From NCBI RefSeq assembly GCF_900182915.1, contig NZ_FXUG01000011.1, forward strand, positions 1 through 64,000: DNA of 64,000 nt, read 5' to 3'. The DNA is from Neorhodopirellula lusitana (lineage in GTDB: Bacteria > Planctomycetota > Planctomycetia > Pirellulales > Pirellulaceae). The translations under genes were made by a program, and so were the position numbers. Below the pieces are notes generated by a model. It was not told where the DNA came from. It ran no database searches and was given only the letters and a program-made list of their open reading frames with translations. Below, piece by piece: positions 46,351-55,206 of this stretch; within the stretch, counting starts at the first letter, position 1, and every line of letters starts with the position of its first letter.

Positions 46351-48837
46351 TCATTGCACCGGCTTGCCTGACACGTCAGCCAACTCACTTGATGGTCCCA
46401 TCCAACCCGTTGCAGCATGATTGCTATGATCCAAAACGAACGGCCCGACACTGCGATCGAAGTGATACAAAAACACGGTTTCCTCACCCGGAACATGCCG
46501 CAACGGCGGAGCAAACGTCTGGCCATAGACAGCTGCACTCGACAGCCGAACCTCATCGATCCAACCATGAAACGAACGCGTCGGATTCCCACGAGGGTTC
46601 GGATCCGCACCGATGAAGAAAGGTAAACGATTGTGGCGTTGCGATAACGACTGAGTCGTCTTCTCACTCGATTTTGTCCGAGCGGATTGATTGGCAACAC
46701 GCTCCCCGTCCACAAACAGACTGACCGATTCACCATCGTAGACACCGGCTAGGTGCGTCCAGCGTCCCGCCTTCATTGGATGAATTGCCTTGGCAACCAC
46801 ATAGCGACCGCCCAAATGGATCGAGAACTCCGGCACACCCTCGTCGCTGAAAATCGCGAACTCTGAACTTTCTGTCTTCGCCGCGATCGCTCGATACCCT
46901 GGCAACGACTGCGGACGTACCCAAGCTTCCAGCGTCATCGGTCCGTCCGGCAATTCAATCGCGTCGGACTCAACGCGCACCGCCGAGTCATCACCATCGA
47001 CATGCAGGCACCGATCGCGTCGCACCTTGAAGTAGTCTGCGGGCACTTGGCCCAACGCCAATTCGATCGGCTGAATCGCCTCGGGCAAGCGAACGCGAAC
47101 CGAACTGGTTTTTGCTTCCACCACAAGGCTGACCGCCGGCACGTTCAATGAGGTTTCCGCCCCCATGCTTTCATCGTCGCTGCCTGGCTCGAAACCATTT
47201 GGCACCGAAACGCCTGGGGTTGAAACATCTCGAACCGACACATCACGCCAAATGCGAAACGCGACATCACGGTTTCCACCAGCCGGAATCTCAAAATGCT
47301 GGTGTTCCAAAGTCATGATCCAGTGAGCCGAGTAGGAAGCCGGAGCCTGAGACAGTGTCACATCCACTGGGAAAGCTGTTGGGTTTTGCAGTGACAGGGT
47401 GACCACTCCCTCGCAAGAACCATCCGCATTGACCAACAACGCTGGCGAAGTTTGGACCACACGAAGCTTGCGAGCCTGATCCACCTCGGCCAAAAACTCC
47501 GGTGTGAATTGTTGTGGATCGATCACACTTCCCACCGGCAACGCTGCCACCGTGATGCGATCCTGACGCACCGTCACCATATTAAAATGATGCAGGTAGC
47601 CTGCATCGGGAACATCCATCGCGATCCCAGCACCCGTCGCACCCAAGGTGTAGTACTCGATGTCGTTCCGGTGGACCGGTTCGTTACGCCGAACAGGGCG
47701 ACTCGCGTCAGAAGACTCGCCAATCACTTTCACCGTATCGATTCCCGGTGCATCTTGATGCACGTCGTCCTGTGCTGTCTTATCCAACGCAGCTTTCTCC
47801 GCGTGAGTCGGACCGTCATAACGCATGTGATGGATGTGCCCGGCGAAGACCGCGGACACGTTTCCCGCGTCGACCAGTTTGCGTTCCACCACCGGCCAGT
47901 TACTGCCCGTGTACCCGCCACCGATCCAACGTGGATGGTGCAAGAACACGAAGACGTGATCGGCGTCACTCAGGTCGGCCAACGCCTTATCCAAAAACGC
48001 GAGCTGCTCGGGACTCATGTTTTGCAGAGCACCGACACGGTAATCCTTCAAGTTGGTGACTGGATCGCCTTCGTCGGAATACAGCACCACGAAACCCGCG
48101 TTCTTATGCCGGAAGCTATACCACAGCGGCCCAAAGTGTTTTTCGTAGTTGGATTCGTGGTGACCGGGCGGTGCCGCCGTCTCGCCACGCCAGTAGATAT
48201 CATGGTTGCCGGCGACGGGGTACCACTTCATGTTCAATCGATTCACGATCGCCTTGTACTCATGCATCTGCCGCATCCACGGTGGCGAGTCGCTGTAACC
48301 CTGGATCAGATCCCCGACGGTCATCACCAGATCGGGATCGAGCAAGTTAGTATCGGCGACCGCTTGCTCGAGCACCTTCAACCCGGCCGGCACGCCACCA
48401 GTTCGATCCCCGAACACAACAAAGTGAAAAACATCGTCACCCGATTTGGGCGGCGGCAGCACAACCGCGGACGGCCGAGTGGTCATGAAAGAGTTGGCCG
48501 CAGCCAATTCACTGGCGTCAGCAGAGTCCCCGCTCGTCGTTTCCCCAGCACCCGTCGTCTTCCCAGCCCCTGTCGCTTTCCCCGCACCCGCGGCTTCCCC
48601 AGCACCCGCGACATGAACATGGGGGTGCGCTTCATCTCCCTCGTGGGCCTGGGCGGAATGCTCGAACTGGCCCGAAAACGTGCCCGAGGCGAGCAGCAGC
48701 ATCACAACGCAGCCAGTCAGATGCCTCCCACGCGATCGCATCCACACAGCCAACCTCACCTTCGACCGCAGCCCTCGTTTCCAAAAAACTAAACGACACA
48801 TCATTGAAAGACACACGGCTGACAGATGGACAAGCAT
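46351..48837 (-). CDS. Exported metallophosphoesterase with LamG domain
   Basis: An 828-aa calcineurin-like enzyme. An N-terminal hydrophobic region (TGCVVMLLLASGTFSG) suggests export. A His-rich stretch (HEGDEAHPHVHV) and four 6-residue units (GAGEAA GAGKAT GAGKTT GAGETT) form a linker. The catalytic core shows the metal sites FVVFGDRTGG, VGDLIQG, AGNHDIYW, FLHHPRW and FAGHIHHM. The C-terminus (DAIELPDGPMTLEAWVRPQ..., GRWTHLAGVYDGESVSLFVDGERVA) is a concanavalin-like LamG/pentraxin domain, giving a glycan-binding module. The start at 48837 has AGGAG six bases upstream, which fixes it despite a long cytoplasmic-looking leader. Substrate unknown. Confidence 0.85.
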   Translation of the reverse strand: MLVHLSAVCLSMMCRLVFWKRGLRSKVRLAVWMRSRGRHLTGCVVMLLLASGTFSGQFEHSAQAHEGDEAHPHVHVAGAGEAAGAGKATGAGKTTGAGETTSGDSADASELAAANSFMTTRPSAVVLPPPKSGDDVFHFVVFGDRTGGVPAGLKVLEQAVADTNLLDPDLVMTVGDLIQGYSDSPPWMRQMHEYKAIVNRLNMKWYPVAGNHDIYWRGETAAPPGHHESNYEKHFGPLWYSFRHKNAGFVVLYSDEGDPVTNLKDYRVGALQNMSPEQLAFLDKALADLSDADHVFVFLHHPRWIGGGYTGSNWPVVERKLVDAGNVSAVFAGHIHHMRYDGPTHAEKAALDKTAQDDVHQDAPGIDTVKVIGESSDASRPVRRNEPVHRNDIEYYTLGATGAGIAMDVPDAGYLHHFNMVTVRQDRITVAALPVGSVIDPQQFTPEFLAEVDQARKLRVVQTSPALLVNADGSCEGVVTLSLQNPTAFPVDVTLSQAPASYSAHWIMTLEHQHFEIPAGGNRDVAFRIWRDVSVRDVSTPGVSVPNGFEPGSDDESMGAETSLNVPAVSLVVEAKTSSVRVRLPEAIQPIELALGQVPADYFKVRRDRCLHVDGDDSAVRVESDAIELPDGPMTLEAWVRPQSLPGYRAIAAKTESSEFAIFSDEGVPEFSIHLGGRYVVAKAIHPMKAGRWTHLAGVYDGESVSLFVDGERVANQSARTKSSEKTTQSLSQRHNRLPFFIGADPNPRGNPTRSFHGWIDEVRLSSAAVYGQTFAPPLRHVPGEETVFLYHFDRSVGPFVLDHSNHAATGWMGPSSELADVSGKPVQ

Positions 48838-49254
48838 CGTGACTCCTAAGCAAACGAACGCCTGCGACGAAGAAGGCGAGAAACGACCAATCGGATCTGA
48901 AATGCAGCCAGCGACGTTCTGCCGCGGGCCAAGAAAGTTCCCCTAATCGGCGAAGACACCGGTTCGAGAACGACCGTTCGCACCGGACCCGTCGGCATCC
49001 TAAGCCATCAGCTCCCCAAGGAAAGTGGATCGTCGTGTCGCACAGCCAATCCAAAATCAATCAGTCCGCCCAAGTGTCCGCTGCGGCAGCCCCACGTCAC
49101 AAATTCCCCAAGTGAACCATTTTCAACGGCCGACGGTCCAACCGGATTCGAAGTTGGTGAAGGAAGTGAGAAAAATTTGATTTGTGACAAGTTTTCCACG
49201 GCGAGATTTTGCACACCCGGCGGTTTTCTAACCTACCGGTGGAATAGGCACTTA

Positions 49255-49334
49255 GGTCTGAAAAAGGGACAGACCCCGCATTTGCGGCCCAAGTGAGCCC
49301 CGGTCGCAACTGATGCCCCCTAAGCAACTTAGGG
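49255..49334. repeat. Cluster of three short perfect hairpins
   Basis: GGTCTG...CAGACC (49255-49260 with 49270-49275), CCGCA-TT-TGCGG (49276-49287) and CCCTAAG-CAA-CTTAGGG (49318-49334). The first includes GGGACAGACCCC, a sequence seen in REP-type elements served by TnpA-REP transposases. That link is from memory and not tested. Confidence 0.55.
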
Positions 49335-49352
49335 AATGCCAAAAGTTACTCG

Positions 49353-49380
49353 TTGACACTTCCTCACGAATCTCTAACAT
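49353..49380 (+). promoter_or_regulatory. nrdJ: Candidate nrdJ promoter
   Basis: TTGACA (49353-49358), a perfect -35 box, is followed after 16 bases by TAACAT (49375-49380), four of six matches to the -10 consensus. A start near 49387 would give a leader of about 340 bases. Confidence 0.45.
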
Positions 49381-49398
49381 TCTCCCTGTCGTCCACAT

Positions 49399-49436
49399 GT
49401 AGTGCCTCGAAGGCATGGAAGCCACTACCGGTAGTG
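49399..49436 (+). promoter_or_regulatory. Alternative RNA hairpins at the 5' end of the nrdJ leader
   Basis: GTAGTG (49399-49404), CACTAC (49423-49428) and GTAGTG (49431-49436) can pair in two exclusive ways. The middle element can pair with the left one, enclosing GCCT-CGA-AGGC, or with the right one, forming the perfect palindrome CACTACCGGTAGTG. Such mutually exclusive pairing is the form of an attenuator or switch, but no ligand is known. Confidence 0.35.
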
Positions 49437-49725
49437 ACAGCAAAAGGTCTTGTGACGTTTTTGCTGATTTGCGTATCACCGGTGCTGTTGGCTTGCTCCC
49501 TCCGCAGCCGCATCGCTCCACAGCGAACCGTTCGACAGACTGAATCGTTTTTTTATTCGCCTGCTGCCTCGATTCTGTTTGGCTGGCGCCGTTTGTATTT
49601 CGCTCTTGTCTTTCCGTGGCCTCATGCCACTGGCTCGACGTGGGACGAATCTTCGTGAGGACCACGAAGACGCTCAAACGGTTCCTGCCCAAGGATGAAA
49701 CCCTCTAGGAGTCACTGACCCAACC

Positions 49726-52700
49726 ATGTCCACCGCTTTGCCAACCCAATCTGACCGCTTTGCCAACGACACGAACGAAAACGGCTATCAAGACGATGCC
49801 CGTTTGACTTCCACCAAGAACGACCCAGCCCTAGAAAAGGTCGATTCCCAACACGGCGTCGACTACGCCAAGAAGAAATTCAGTGCTGAAGCTCGCGGCA
49901 AGCGTGCTGGCCTGAAAGTCGCCGCTACTTTCTGCCCCGACGATGGTCGCACCCCCTTCGCGACGACCCAGTGGGATTTGCGAAGCGCCTCGATTAAAGA
50001 CGAATCCGGCAAAGCCCTCTTCGAGCAAACCGATTGCGAAGTCCCCAGCTCGTGGAGCCAATTGGCGACCAACGTCGTTGTGTCCAAGTACTTCTACGGT
50101 GACCCGACGACCGAAGGCGAACGGGAACGCAGCGTCCGTCAACTGATTCACCGCGTTACCCGTACAATCAGCGACTGGGGCTTGGCCGACGGCTACTTCG
50201 ACACCCCGGAAGACGGCGAGCGATTCTATCGCGACCTGACTTGGTTGTGCTTGCACCAACACGGTGCGTTCAACAGCCCTGTGTGGTTCAACGTTGGCTT
50301 GCACGCTCAGTACGACGTCAAAGGCGACATGTGCAACTGGCACTGGGACAAGACCACCGAAAGCACCGCCCAACCGGAAAACCCCTACGAGTACCCACAG
50401 GGCTCGGCATGCTTCATCCAAAGCGTCGACGACAACATGGAAGACATCATGCGTCTGGCGTGCAGCGAGGCGATGCTGTTCAAGTTCGGTAGCGGCACCG
50501 GCACCGACCTTTCCACCATCCGTAGCCAACGTGAAAAACTTTCCGGCGGTGGCACACCCTCGGGCCCACTCTCGTTCATGCGTGTGTACGACTCCATCGC
50601 TGGCGTCGTGAAGAGCGGTGGCAAGACTCGCCGAGCCGCCAAGATGCAATCCCTGAAAGTCTGGCATCCAGATATTCTAGAATTCATCGAATGTAAATGG
50701 GCCGAGGAAAAGAAGGCTCACGCTTTGATCCGCGAAGGTTACGAGTCGAACTTCAACGGCGAAGCGTACAGCAGCGTGTGCTTCCAAAACGCCAACCTTT
50801 CAGTGCGTTTGACCGACGATTTCATGGAAGCCGTTCGCAAGAATGGCCAATGGCAAACCCGCTGGATCACGGACAAGCCAACCACCGACGCGCCGAACTA
50901 CGACGCCAAGGAATTGCTGAACAAGATGGCCGAATGTGCGTGGCACTGCGGCGACCCTGGCGTGCAATACGACACGACCATCAACAAGTGGCACACCTGC
51001 CCCAACAGCGGTGCGATCAACGCGTCGAACCCGTGCAGCGAATACATGTTCCTGGACGACACGGCCTGCAACCTGGCCAGTATCAACTTGATGAAGTTCG
51101 TCGAAAAGGACGGTAGCTTCAACGTCGAGCGTTTCCGGGCCGCATCCCGCACGTTCTTCATCGCTCAAGACATCTTGGTCGATCACGCCAGCTACCCCAC
51201 CGAGCCCATCGCTCGCAATTCGCACATGTACCGTCCACTCGGACTGGGCTACTCCAACCTGGGTAGCGTCGTCATGACATCGGGACTGGCTTACGACAGT
51301 GACGCTGCTCGTGGTCTTTGCGGTTCGTTGACCTCGCTATTGCACGGCGAAGCCAACCGCACCAGTGCCGAAATGGCGGCTGTCGTGGGGACATTCGAAG
51401 GCTTCGCTGGCAACGAAGAACCGATGCATAACGTGATGCAAATGCACCGCGCCGCTTGCGACGACATTCACGACGGTGGACCACCGGAATTGAAGGAAGC
51501 CGCCTGCAAATTGTGGGATGAAGTCACCGAAATCGGCAAGAAGTACGGCTTCCGCAACGCTCAAGCAACCGTGCTGGCACCGACCGGAACGATTAGCTTC
51601 ATGATGGACTGCGACACAACCGGCATCGAGCCTGACATCGCTTTGGTGAAGTACAAGCAACTCGCCGGTGGCGGAATGCTGAAGATCGTCAACCAAACCG
51701 TGAAGCTCGGCTTGAAGACGCTCGGCTACAGCGAATCCAGCATCGAAGACATCCTGAAGTTTGTCGACGAAAACGACACCATCGAAGGTGCCCCCGGACT
51801 CAAGGACGAACACCTCTCGGTATTCGACTGTGCATTCAAGCCAGCCAACGGTGTACGCAGCATTCCTTGGCGTGCTCACGTCACCATGATGGCAGCGGCC
51901 CAGCCGTTCCTGTCCGGTGCGATTTCCAAGACCGTCAACATGCCCTCCGATGTGACGCCCGAAGACATCGCCGACGCTTACTTCTGGGGCTGGGAATTGG
52001 GGCTGAAAGCGATCGCAATCTATCGCGATGGCAGCAAGCAATCTCAACCGCTGAACACTAAGCAAGACGACAAAGAAGGTGCCGGCACCGCCGAAGTGAT
52101 CACCAAGACGGTTGAAAAAATCGTTTACAAGCCACGCCGCGAACGTTTGCCAGATACCCGTCAAAGCCTGACGCACAAGTTCACGATCGCCGGTCACGAA
52201 GGTTACCTGTGCGTGGGTCTTTACCCCGACGGTCGCCCCGGCGAAATGTTCATCACGATGGCGAAGGAAGGTTCCACCATCGGCGGAATCATGGACAGCT
52301 TCGGCACCGCACTTTCGATCTCGCTTCAATACGGCGTGCCGTTGGACGTGATCGTCAACAAGTTCAGCCACACTCGCTTCGAACCGATGGGACACACATC
52401 CAACAAGGACATCCGCATCGCCAAGAGCGTTGTCGATTACATCGCACGTTGGTTGGGCGTCACGTTCATGTCCGGTCACGATCACGGTCCCCAGTCATCC
52501 CAAGGCAATGGTCCCGAAGCGACCAATGGCAGTGACGTGTTCGGCGGCGTGACCGTCGAAAACGGAGTGGCTGTTGCTGGTGTTGCCGACTCGCACAAGA
52601 AGCCAGACGTTCGCCAGAGTTCCGTGATGAAGGAACTGCAAAACGACGCAGGTGCCGCTGTCGCTATCGCCGAACGAGCCATCATGATGGCAACCCTCGG

Positions 52701-52884
52701 CACATCGAACGGCTCCAACGATCAAGCCAACGGCAACAAGGAAATCAACCTGAACGGTCAAACCGATCAGTTCTCACGTTTCCAAACCGACGCTCCCAGC
52801 TGCGATAATTGTGGCAGCATCACGGTTCGCAACGGCAACTGCTACCTGTGCCACAACTGCGGCAACTCGATGGGCTGCAGTTAA
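49726..52884 (+). CDS. nrdJ: Adenosylcobalamin-dependent ribonucleotide reductase (class II)
   Basis: Reduces ribonucleotides to deoxyribonucleotides in the cytoplasm, using coenzyme B12 radical chemistry and no oxygen. The 1052-aa product shows FKFGSGTGTDLSTIR, SGGGTPSGPLSFMRVYD, NPCSEYMFLDDTACNLASINLMKF with an active-site Cys (about residue 437), and ATVLAPTGTISFMMDCDTTGIEPD. A zinc-ribbon-like tail (CDNCGSITVRNGNCYLCHNCGNSMGC) has the thiol-rich redox end typical of the family. Unlike many class II enzymes it is long and carries an Ala/Gly/Asn-rich linker before the tail. B12 supply or uptake genes are not in the window. It ends with a strong terminator. Confidence 0.96.
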   Translation: MSTALPTQSDRFANDTNENGYQDDARLTSTKNDPALEKVDSQHGVDYAKKKFSAEARGKRAGLKVAATFCPDDGRTPFATTQWDLRSASIKDESGKALFEQTDCEVPSSWSQLATNVVVSKYFYGDPTTEGERERSVRQLIHRVTRTISDWGLADGYFDTPEDGERFYRDLTWLCLHQHGAFNSPVWFNVGLHAQYDVKGDMCNWHWDKTTESTAQPENPYEYPQGSACFIQSVDDNMEDIMRLACSEAMLFKFGSGTGTDLSTIRSQREKLSGGGTPSGPLSFMRVYDSIAGVVKSGGKTRRAAKMQSLKVWHPDILEFIECKWAEEKKAHALIREGYESNFNGEAYSSVCFQNANLSVRLTDDFMEAVRKNGQWQTRWITDKPTTDAPNYDAKELLNKMAECAWHCGDPGVQYDTTINKWHTCPNSGAINASNPCSEYMFLDDTACNLASINLMKFVEKDGSFNVERFRAASRTFFIAQDILVDHASYPTEPIARNSHMYRPLGLGYSNLGSVVMTSGLAYDSDAARGLCGSLTSLLHGEANRTSAEMAAVVGTFEGFAGNEEPMHNVMQMHRAACDDIHDGGPPELKEAACKLWDEVTEIGKKYGFRNAQATVLAPTGTISFMMDCDTTGIEPDIALVKYKQLAGGGMLKIVNQTVKLGLKTLGYSESSIEDILKFVDENDTIEGAPGLKDEHLSVFDCAFKPANGVRSIPWRAHVTMMAAAQPFLSGAISKTVNMPSDVTPEDIADAYFWGWELGLKAIAIYRDGSKQSQPLNTKQDDKEGAGTAEVITKTVEKIVYKPRRERLPDTRQSLTHKFTIAGHEGYLCVGLYPDGRPGEMFITMAKEGSTIGGIMDSFGTALSISLQYGVPLDVIVNKFSHTRFEPMGHTSNKDIRIAKSVVDYIARWLGVTFMSGHDHGPQSSQGNGPEATNGSDVFGGVTVENGVAVAGVADSHKKPDVRQSSVMKELQNDAGAAVAIAERAIMMATLGTSNGSNDQANGNKEINLNGQTDQFSRFQTDAPSCDNCGSITVRNGNCYLCHNCGNSMGCS

Positions 52885-52914
52885 GCAATCTTGATTGCGA
52901 AGTGATTTAAAACG

Positions 52915-52947
52915 AGGCACGCTCACTCCAGTGAGCGTGCCTTTTTT
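52915..52947 (+). terminator. Strong intrinsic terminator of nrdJ
   Basis: AGGCACGCTCAC-TCCA-GTGAGCGTGCCT, a perfect 12-bp stem with a 4-base loop, followed by six T. It lies about 30 bases after the stop codon. Confidence 0.95.
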
Positions 52948-53408
52948 CGTGAGGCGTCAACTCGATTCATTCGCCGCATTCGCAGCCTGAAGAAAACGGT
53001 AATATCGAAAGCTTGATACGCCATTTATTCGAGAGAGCCAAAGCGACGCCGTTTAAGCTTGAAGCAACACGCTACATCGAACAAGCAGCGATACTTGTCG
53101 ACCCGCAAACCAAGTTCAACACCGCAGACACCGAACTTGTCAACTTACACAAACACCTACCGCAAACTGAAGAAATTTGGTCTTGCCGTGTTCGATACCA
53201 GCCAGCAATTGGCAACATCTGCTAGAAACTTGGACAATGTTCCCTCTCGAAGAGACTCTGCGATTGGCCAATTCAGTGGCATTGCGGACGGGTCTTGAGT
53301 TTGAGAGCGGAAGCGGTGTTTGACAACGATTGCTGCGAATGCGTGTTAGGGTTCAATCGCAGGACGCAAAGACTTACCAGTTTACCCAGAACGCCGTGTG
53401 ACGATGCC

Positions 53409-53440
53409 GGGTTCCCAAATAGGGAACCCTGTTGTTGACT
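53409..53440 (+). promoter_or_regulatory. Inverted repeat and -35-like box before the toxin gene
   Basis: GGGTTCCC-AAATA-GGGAACCC (53409-53429), two perfect 8-base arms, lies just before TTGACT (53435-53440), about 37 bases from the toxin start codon. Toxin-antitoxin operons are often autoregulated by the antitoxin through such palindromes, so this is a plausible operator. Confidence 0.5.
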
Positions 53441-53465
53441 TTTCGGTGGGAACGGACGATCATAG

Positions 53466-53759
53466 ATGAGGATCATTGCACGGAACACCTTGACGACATA
53501 CGGAACAGCCAATCCGCGCGCCGACCAAGCATTGAAGGCCTGGTACGCTGAGGCAAAGTCAGCTTCGTGGTCGCAACCGGCCGATGTCAAAGCGGCATAC
53601 GGCAACGCCAGCATATTGAAGGACGGTAGAGTCGTCTTCAACATTTGTGGGAACGAGTTCCGCTTAGTTGCCTGGATCAATTACGAGTTTTTTACGATTT
53701 ACATCCGATTCATCGGGACGCATCGCGAGTATGACCAAATCGACGCGCAAACAATCTGA
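53466..53759 (+). CDS. higB: HigB-type mRNA-interferase toxin
   Basis: A 97-aa RelE-superfamily toxin expected to cut mRNA on the ribosome. MRIIARNTLTTYGTANPRADQALKAWYAEAKSASWSQPADVKAAYGNASILKDGRVVFNI is the core. GNEFRLVAWINYEFFTIYIRFIGTHREYDQIDA ends it with the G-T-H-x-x-Y-D conserved tail of the HigB family, with the His and Tyr in place. It precedes its antitoxin, the usual HigBA order, and overlaps it by 29 bases. Locally AT-richer than flanking genes, suggesting transfer. Confidence 0.88.
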   Translation: MRIIARNTLTTYGTANPRADQALKAWYAEAKSASWSQPADVKAAYGNASILKDGRVVFNICGNEFRLVAWINYEFFTIYIRFIGTHREYDQIDAQTI

Positions 53760-54957
53760 GATCCTGCGACCAAAGGTCATCAAGACCGATCGGGATCATC
53801 AGCGTGCGCTCGCTCGGGTTGAAGAATTATTCGCCGCCAAGCCCGGTACGCCCGAAGGAGACGAGCTAGAACTCTGGTTACTCTTGGTTGAAAAGTACGA
53901 GGAAGCTGCATTTCCAGTGGAGTTGCCCTCGCCAATCGAGGCGATTCGATTCCGTATGGACCAAGCGAACCTCAAGCAAAGCGACCTAATCCCGTTTCTT
54001 GGAGGCAAGAGCAAGGTATCGGAGGTGCTAAACGGCAAGCGTGACCTATCGTTGACCATGATTCGTAAGCTTCACGAGCATCTCGGTATACCGGCGGAAG
54101 TCTTGTTGCAAGAACCTGACGCGACCTTGCCGGACGGTGATTTCCTTGAGCTGGGCAAACGGTTTCCACTTAGCGAAATGGTCAAGCGTGGTTGGCTTGA
54201 AGGCATTGTTGACTCGCTGCCAGATGCAAAAGCACAAATTGAAGACGTGCTGGTAAAATTTGCCGCGCCCGTTGGCGACCCTACTAAGCAACCTGTCTTT
54301 AACCGCCAGAACGCTCCTTGTGGAAATCCAGCCGACAGCGCGGCGCTAGTGGCGTGGCAAATTCGAGTGATGAGTCTCGCGAAGCGACAGAAGCAACTCA
54401 CCTATCGAAAGGGAACGGTTGACGAGGACTTTCTTCGTGAAGTCGTTCGCTTGAGCCTCTTCGATCACGGTCCGGCTTTAGCTCAAGAGTTTCTTTTCAA
54501 ACATGGAATCCACTTGATTGTCGAAGGACACCTTCCGAAAACGTTTCTGGATGGTGCCGCAATTCGACTTAGCAACGACGGACGACTGATTGCACTGACG
54601 CTGCGATACGATCGCCTGGATAATTTTTGGTTCGTTTTGTTGCATGAATTAGCTCACATTGCCCTGCATATTGATACCGAAGTTTGCGAAGCGGTTTTTG
54701 ATAACCTTGACGAACGTGGAACCGACAGGATTGAGCGTGAAGCTGATGAGCTGGCGAAGGAAGCCTTGATTTCAAGTTCAGAATGGAAGGCTGCGAGGCT
54801 GACGAGAAAGTCAACGGTTTCGGAAATAAAGCAGTTTGCTGAACGAATGAGAATTCATCCGGCAATTCCAGCCGGTCGGATTCGGTTTGAAAGCGACAAT
54901 TATCGGATTCTTACTCAATTGTTGGGAAATCGTCAGGTCCGGAAACAATTTGGATAG
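53731..54957 (+). CDS. Antitoxin fused to ImmA/IrrE metallopeptidase
   Basis: A 408-aa protein. Residues of about 60-125 form a Xre-type HTH (IRFRMDQANLKQSDLIPFLGGKSKVSEVLNGKRDLSLTMIRKLHEHLGIPAEVLL) with the HigA-like helix pair. The C-terminal half (about 230-408) is an ImmA/IrrE-type peptidase with the zinc-binding HELAHIALH and a downstream Glu-rich helix (IEREADELAKEAL). The start at 53731 overlaps the toxin by 29 bases. The fusion of repressor and protease could let damage or stress signals destroy the repressor. Activity is inferred from motifs only. Confidence 0.86.
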   Translation: MTKSTRKQSEILRPKVIKTDRDHQRALARVEELFAAKPGTPEGDELELWLLLVEKYEEAAFPVELPSPIEAIRFRMDQANLKQSDLIPFLGGKSKVSEVLNGKRDLSLTMIRKLHEHLGIPAEVLLQEPDATLPDGDFLELGKRFPLSEMVKRGWLEGIVDSLPDAKAQIEDVLVKFAAPVGDPTKQPVFNRQNAPCGNPADSAALVAWQIRVMSLAKRQKQLTYRKGTVDEDFLREVVRLSLFDHGPALAQEFLFKHGIHLIVEGHLPKTFLDGAAIRLSNDGRLIALTLRYDRLDNFWFVLLHELAHIALHIDTEVCEAVFDNLDERGTDRIEREADELAKEALISSSEWKAARLTRKSTVSEIKQFAERMRIHPAIPAGRIRFESDNYRILTQLLGNRQVRKQFG

Positions 54958-55206
54958 GTGTAACGTGAATATCCTGAAAGCCAAATTTCGAAGATGGACA
55001 AGGCGAAGTAGTGGCGGAAGGAACACGGTCAAATTTTTGAGGAAGATATCTGATTCGGCGGCGATCGATTGAGAATCGAACAAGGACTGCCAAACGCATC
55101 TCGTTTCCGCAGGTATTGAGAACGGCTAGCCAAGCTGATGCCCAAACTGACTTGACGCGGAGTCGGGACGTGTCACCGACTCGCGTTCCCAGGGAACTCG
55201 TCAACG
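54958..55206. other. Gap after the toxin-antitoxin cassette
   Basis: A short convergent gap. It holds one hairpin, GAGTCGG-GACGTGTCA-CCGACTC (55160-55182), without a T-run. The remainder shows nothing and remains AT-richer than average up to about 55110. Confidence 0.45.

Larger units (their letters stand above)
48838..49725. other. Long divergent region with nrdJ leader
   Basis: This is 888 bases between the phosphoesterase and nrdJ. The left 400 bases show nothing. From 49255 onward there are three compact hairpins, a promoter candidate (49353-49380) and alternative RNA structures (49399-49436). The implied nrdJ leader is over 300 bases. No cobalamin-riboswitch B12 box and no pair of NrdR boxes were recognised, though the enzyme is B12-dependent. 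Confidence 0.5.
52885..53465. other. Gap between nrdJ and the toxin gene
   Basis: This is 581 bases. It begins with the nrdJ terminator and ends with an inverted repeat and -35-like element at 53409-53440. The sequence between (52950-53400) is less GC-rich than its surroundings and has no credible gene, which fits the edge of an acquired cassette. Confidence 0.5.

Noticed and set aside
49252-49692. 146-codon minus-strand frame in the nrdJ leader
   Set aside because: Low complexity, no ribosome-binding site and no resemblance to any family; it covers the probable promoter and hairpins.
49141-49725. Cobalamin riboswitch or NrdR boxes upstream of nrdJ
   Set aside because: The B12-box and the GCCACTG core do not occur in the right arrangement, and no pair of NrdR-type 16-base boxes was found. 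The GCCACTAC string belongs to the palindrome instead.
51337-52485. 382-codon antisense frame within nrdJ
   Set aside because: Shadow of a strongly conserved gene with no recognisable product.
53013-53225. 70-codon frame upstream of the toxin
   Set aside because: It starts at a TTG, has no ribosome-binding site and no family likeness. I regard it as chance in AT-richer DNA.
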